Assembly (NCBI RefSeq): GCF_023145115.1
Contig: NZ_JAGLEJ010000024.1
Location: 1-64,000, forward strand
DNA: 64,000 nt
Reading direction: 5' to 3'
From: Algiphilus sp.
Lineage (GTDB): Bacteria; Pseudomonadota; Gammaproteobacteria; Nevskiales; Nevskiaceae
A program made the position numbers and the translations under genes. Under the pieces are notes generated by a model. The model was not told the DNA's origin. It worked only from the letters and a program-made list of their open reading frames with translations, and did no database searches. This document shows, piece by piece, positions 61,464 to 64,000 of the stretch (position 1 is the stretch's first letter; each line of letters opens with the position of its first letter).

Positions 61464-61497
61464 GGCAGTGGACAGGTGGCGGGGTTGGTCGAAAGGA

Positions 61498-63315
61498 TCA
61501 GAGCCGCATGCGGCCATCCCGGATGGCCTGCAGGTCGTCGTCGGTGATCGGCGTGTAGCCGGCGTCCCGGTCCCGGAGTACATGAACCGCGTCGCCGTCG
61601 CAGGCGGCAGGGTCGAAGCCGGCCTTCTTGAGGTCGACCTTGCGGTGCTTGAAGGTCCCGGTGGTCTCGACGCGCGCCATCACGCGAATGAAAACCGGCA
61701 CCGCATAGGCGGGCAGCGTGTCGCAGAGGTGCCGCGCCACGGCTGCGCCGTCGAAGCGCTCACCTTCGTGCAGCAGCACGCCGGCCATGCCGGCGCGGCC
61801 GTCGTAGCCGGGGACCTCGACGCCGTAGACGATGGACTCGTCGATCGCGGGCAGCGCATCGACGGCGCGCTCGACCTCGGTGGTAGCGACGTTCTCGCCC
61901 TTCCAGCGGAAGGTGTCGCCGACCCGGTCGATGAACTGGATGTGGCGCATGCCGATATCACGCACCAGATCGCCGGTGTTGAACCAGCAGTCGCCCTCGG
62001 CGAAGACATCGCGCAGCAGCTTCTTCTCGCTCGCCTCCGGATCTGTGTAGCCGTCGAAGGGCGCGCGGTCGCTGACCTCGGCGATGAGCAGACCGACCTC
62101 GCCGCGCTCGACCTTGCGCATGCGGCCGCGCGCATCGCGCTCCGGCGCTTCGGCGTCGTGATCGAAGGCCACGACGGCGTAGCTCAGCGGGCAGAACCCG
62201 CACGAACCCGCGACGTTGAAGGAGTTGGTGAAGACCAGATTGCCTTCGCTGGCGCCGTAGAATTCGTTGATGTGCGGGATGGCGAAACGCTTCTGGAACG
62301 CATCCCAGAGCTCGGGGCGCAGACCGTTGCCGACGCACGCGCGCACCCGGTGACGGGCATCGTTCTCGCGCTCGGGCTGCTGCAGCAGGTAGCGGCACAG
62401 CTCGCCGATGTAGCAGAACACGGTGGCATCGGCGGCGCGCAGCTCGTCCCAGAAGCGCGACGCCGAGAAGCGGCGAGCGATGTAGAGCTCCGCCCCCGCG
62501 GCCAGCACCGCGCCCCAGGCCAGCGTCAGCGCATTGTTGTGGTAGAGCGGCAGCGGGCAGAAGAAGACATCGTCGGCGCGCATGCGCAGCGACGCCAGTC
62601 CGACGCCGGCAGCGGCACGCAGCCATCGGTTGTGCGACATCACCGCCGCCTTCGGCATGCCGGTGGTGCCCGAGGTGAAGATGTAGAAGGCCGGATTGGC
62701 TGCCTGGACACGCGCGGTGGCCTCCGGATCCGCCGCCGACAGGGTCGCGCTGTCGGCCTCCAGATCGACCGCGCCGGATGGCACCTCGGCGGCATCGCCG
62801 TCCGCAAGCCAGGCGACCGGGGCATCGGCGGCCACCTCGCCCAGGGTGATGCTGTCGACGGCCTCGGCGCACTCGGCTCCGACGATGAGCGCCCGCGGCT
62901 TCACCAGCCGGATACTGTGCGCCAGCACCTCGCCGCGCTGGTTGTGGTTCAGCAGACCGGCGACCGCGCCGATCTTCACGGTGGCCGTCACCGCGGCCAG
63001 CATCTCGACGCGGTTCTCCATGAGCAGCGCCACCCCATCGCCCGGGCCGACACCCTGCTGCTGCAGCCAGTGCGCCCAGCGGTTGGCCAGCTGGTTGAGC
63101 GCGAAATAGCTGAGTCCGCGGCGGGCATCCCGCACCGCCACGCGCTCGGGATGGCGCTCGGCGATGCGCTGCACGCGCAGGCCGATCGAATCGTGGGCAT
63201 CGCGCGATGCCCGCGCCAGCGACACCAGGCCCTTCACCGCGGTGGCGGTCCGCGGCGCACCACGGCTCAGATACCCGCGCACGATGTCCATGATGCCGAC
63301 GCGTTCCCTGACCAT
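61498..63315 (-). CDS. Very-long-chain acyl-CoA synthetase (FATP type)
   Basis: A 605-residue adenylate-forming enzyme of the fatty-acid transport protein group. ATP motif FTSGTTGMPKA (about 233), FYGASEGN (about 340), and FIDRVGDTFRWKGENVATTEVE (about 455) with the FATP signature. It couples uptake and CoA activation of long or bulky acids. GGAGG eight bases before ATG 63315. First gene of the second operon, opposite a TetR gene. Confidence 0.92.
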   Translation of the reverse strand: MVRERVGIMDIVRGYLSRGAPRTATAVKGLVSLARASRDAHDSIGLRVQRIAERHPERVAVRDARRGLSYFALNQLANRWAHWLQQQGVGPGDGVALLMENRVEMLAAVTATVKIGAVAGLLNHNQRGEVLAHSIRLVKPRALIVGAECAEAVDSITLGEVAADAPVAWLADGDAAEVPSGAVDLEADSATLSAADPEATARVQAANPAFYIFTSGTTGMPKAAVMSHNRWLRAAAGVGLASLRMRADDVFFCPLPLYHNNALTLAWGAVLAAGAELYIARRFSASRFWDELRAADATVFCYIGELCRYLLQQPERENDARHRVRACVGNGLRPELWDAFQKRFAIPHINEFYGASEGNLVFTNSFNVAGSCGFCPLSYAVVAFDHDAEAPERDARGRMRKVERGEVGLLIAEVSDRAPFDGYTDPEASEKKLLRDVFAEGDCWFNTGDLVRDIGMRHIQFIDRVGDTFRWKGENVATTEVERAVDALPAIDESIVYGVEVPGYDGRAGMAGVLLHEGERFDGAAVARHLCDTLPAYAVPVFIRVMARVETTGTFKHRKVDLKKAGFDPAACDGDAVHVLRDRDAGYTPITDDDLQAIRDGRMRL

Positions 63316-63442
63316 GCTCTTGTCCTCCGATCTCACGCGGCAGCTTGGCGATCGGCGCGCCACGGCTGCCGGACCCGGCGGCACGCGGCCGCATCATGCC
63401 ATGCGCCCGGAGCGCCCAAGGAAAGCGGAAAGACTTCTTTCA

Positions 63443-63510
63443 GGAAAGACATGTTTCCGGATATTGTCACAGCCGCCGGAGTCGGTCAATATCCGGAAAC
63501 ATGACTTTCC
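63443..63510. promoter_or_regulatory. Long inverted repeat between FATP operon and TetR gene
   Basis: Arms 63443-63466 and 63487-63510 are complementary at 23 of 24 positions; the inner 16 (ATGTTTCCGGATATTG and its complement) are perfect. Each arm has a TTTCCGGATA-like core, centres 36 bp apart. The most likely reading is a double operator for the adjacent TetR protein. Confidence 0.75.
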
Positions 63511-63531
63511 AGATAGCGATGAACGGGTGCC

Positions 63532-64000
63532 ATGACCGGTAGCGCGCGCCCCCAGGGCGGCCGGCGCTACCGCGGCCGGAGCACCGACGAGCTGCGCGCC
63601 GAGCGGCGCCAGCGGCTGCTCGACGCCGCGCTCGCCCGCATCGGCCGACGCGGCTACGCGGGACTGACCATCGAGCGCGTGTGCAGCGACGCGCGCGTGT
63701 CCACGCGGCACTTCTACGAGCACTTCGGTTCGCGCGAAGCGCTGCTTCAGGCCCTGTTCGAACGCTTCACAGACGACACCCGGCGGATCGTGGGCGAGGC
63801 GCTCTCGTCGGGCGACGGCGATCCGATGGAGCGCGCCCTCGGTGCGGTCGCCGCCTTCGTGCGCTTTGCGCTGGCCGATCCGGCGCGCGCGCGACTCGCG
63901 TTCATCGAGACGGTCGGCGTATCGCCCGACATGGAACGCCGGCGGCGCGACGCCATCGGGCACTTCGTCTCGCTCATCGCGGGCGCCGCCGAGCAGCTCG
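63532..64000 (+). CDS. TetR-family regulator (3' end cut by window)
   Basis: About 156 codons are visible. The helix-turn-helix reads GYAGLTIERVCSDARVSTRHFYEHFG (residues about 42-67, shown here as a region), typical of TetR proteins; the ligand domain is incomplete. It is divergent from the FATP-led operon across the inverted repeat at 63443-63510 and should regulate that operon and itself. Confidence 0.88.
   Translation, partial: MTGSARPQGGRRYRGRSTDELRAERRQRLLDAALARIGRRGYAGLTIERVCSDARVSTRHFYEHFGSREALLQALFERFTDDTRRIVGEALSSGDGDPMERALGAVAAFVRFALADPARARLAFIETVGVSPDMERRRRDAIGHFVSLIAGAAEQL

Noticed and set aside
60982..63504. 840-residue plus-strand frame
   Set aside because: Antisense of the FATP-type ligase and dehydrogenase genes.
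1..64000. CRISPR array, insertion sequence, prophage
   Set aside because: No spaced repeats, transposase, integrase or phage genes seen on either strand.

Overview
The window comes from a GC-rich proteobacterium, probably a hydrocarbon- or lipid-degrading gammaproteobacterium of the Nevskiales/Solimonadaceae kind. This is inferred from gene content (YfaZ-type outer-membrane protein, GlyGly-CTERM surface protein, many acyl-CoA enzymes, RoxA-like cytochromes) and not from a marker gene. Positions 1-3889 look different: hand-counted 60-base lines there hold 31-34 G+C (2281-2340, 1801-1860) against 39 at 17641-17700, and codon choice is more relaxed. That end may be transferred DNA or a different genomic island.

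Layout. 1-3889: a thiolase-like/DUF35 pair faces two CaiB/BaiF genes across a short promoter region with a perfect palindrome. 3911-16104: a minus-strand run holding three large c-type cytochromes (Cyt-1, -2, -3), a molybdopterin oxidoreductase, a DUF4334 protein, an alpha/beta hydrolase and an acyl-CoA dehydrogenase. A TetR gene and an acyl-CoA ligase diverge from it at 16209. 18671-27698: a seven-gene beta-oxidation operon (SDR, thiolase, FadJ-like, aldehyde dehydrogenase, acyl-CoA dehydrogenase, isomerase, alpha-methylacyl-CoA racemase) facing an AraC regulator. 28994-36691: Cyt-4, a beta-propeller lipoprotein and Cyt-5. 36837-49889: a frameshifted AraC gene, a PHA-synthase-like protein, a DsbA-type isomerase, a 1372-residue Calx-beta surface protein, an RND exporter and small enzymes. 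50028: tRNA-Ser(GGA). 50310-63315: a Baeyer-Villiger-type monooxygenase and a second fatty-acid operon (FATP-type ligase, two dehydrogenases, FabG4-like reductase, dienoyl-CoA isomerase and reductase, thioesterase-like protein, MaoC). A TetR gene controls its upstream end and runs off the window.

The unusual element is the family of five large cytochromes. All carry the CxxCH pair, the TRGTN and PAWW motifs and the FHNG motif of a RoxA-like (rubber oxygenase, CCP/MauG superfamily) core. Four are predicted lipoproteins beginning C-SGDYSGG and add a third, N-terminal haem domain that the two-haem RoxA, as I recall it, lacks. Two of them (Cyt-1, Cyt-3) share an almost identical promoter: TTGACA, 16-base spacer, -10, covered by two TGACA-NN-TGTCA palindromes 26 bp apart. 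One of these promoters lies beside the TetR gene that probably binds it.

Working hypothesis: the outer-membrane-side cytochromes oxidatively cleave a hydrophobic unsaturated, perhaps isoprenoid, substrate. The aldehyde, ketone, methyl-branched and unsaturated acyl products would then pass to the aldehyde dehydrogenase, monooxygenase, acyl-CoA ligases, racemase, dienoyl-CoA enzymes and beta-oxidation enzymes encoded around them. The parts are visible in the sequence; the substrate and the joint pathway are inference.

No rRNA, CRISPR array, insertion sequence or integrase was seen. No gap between genes exceeds about 300 bases.
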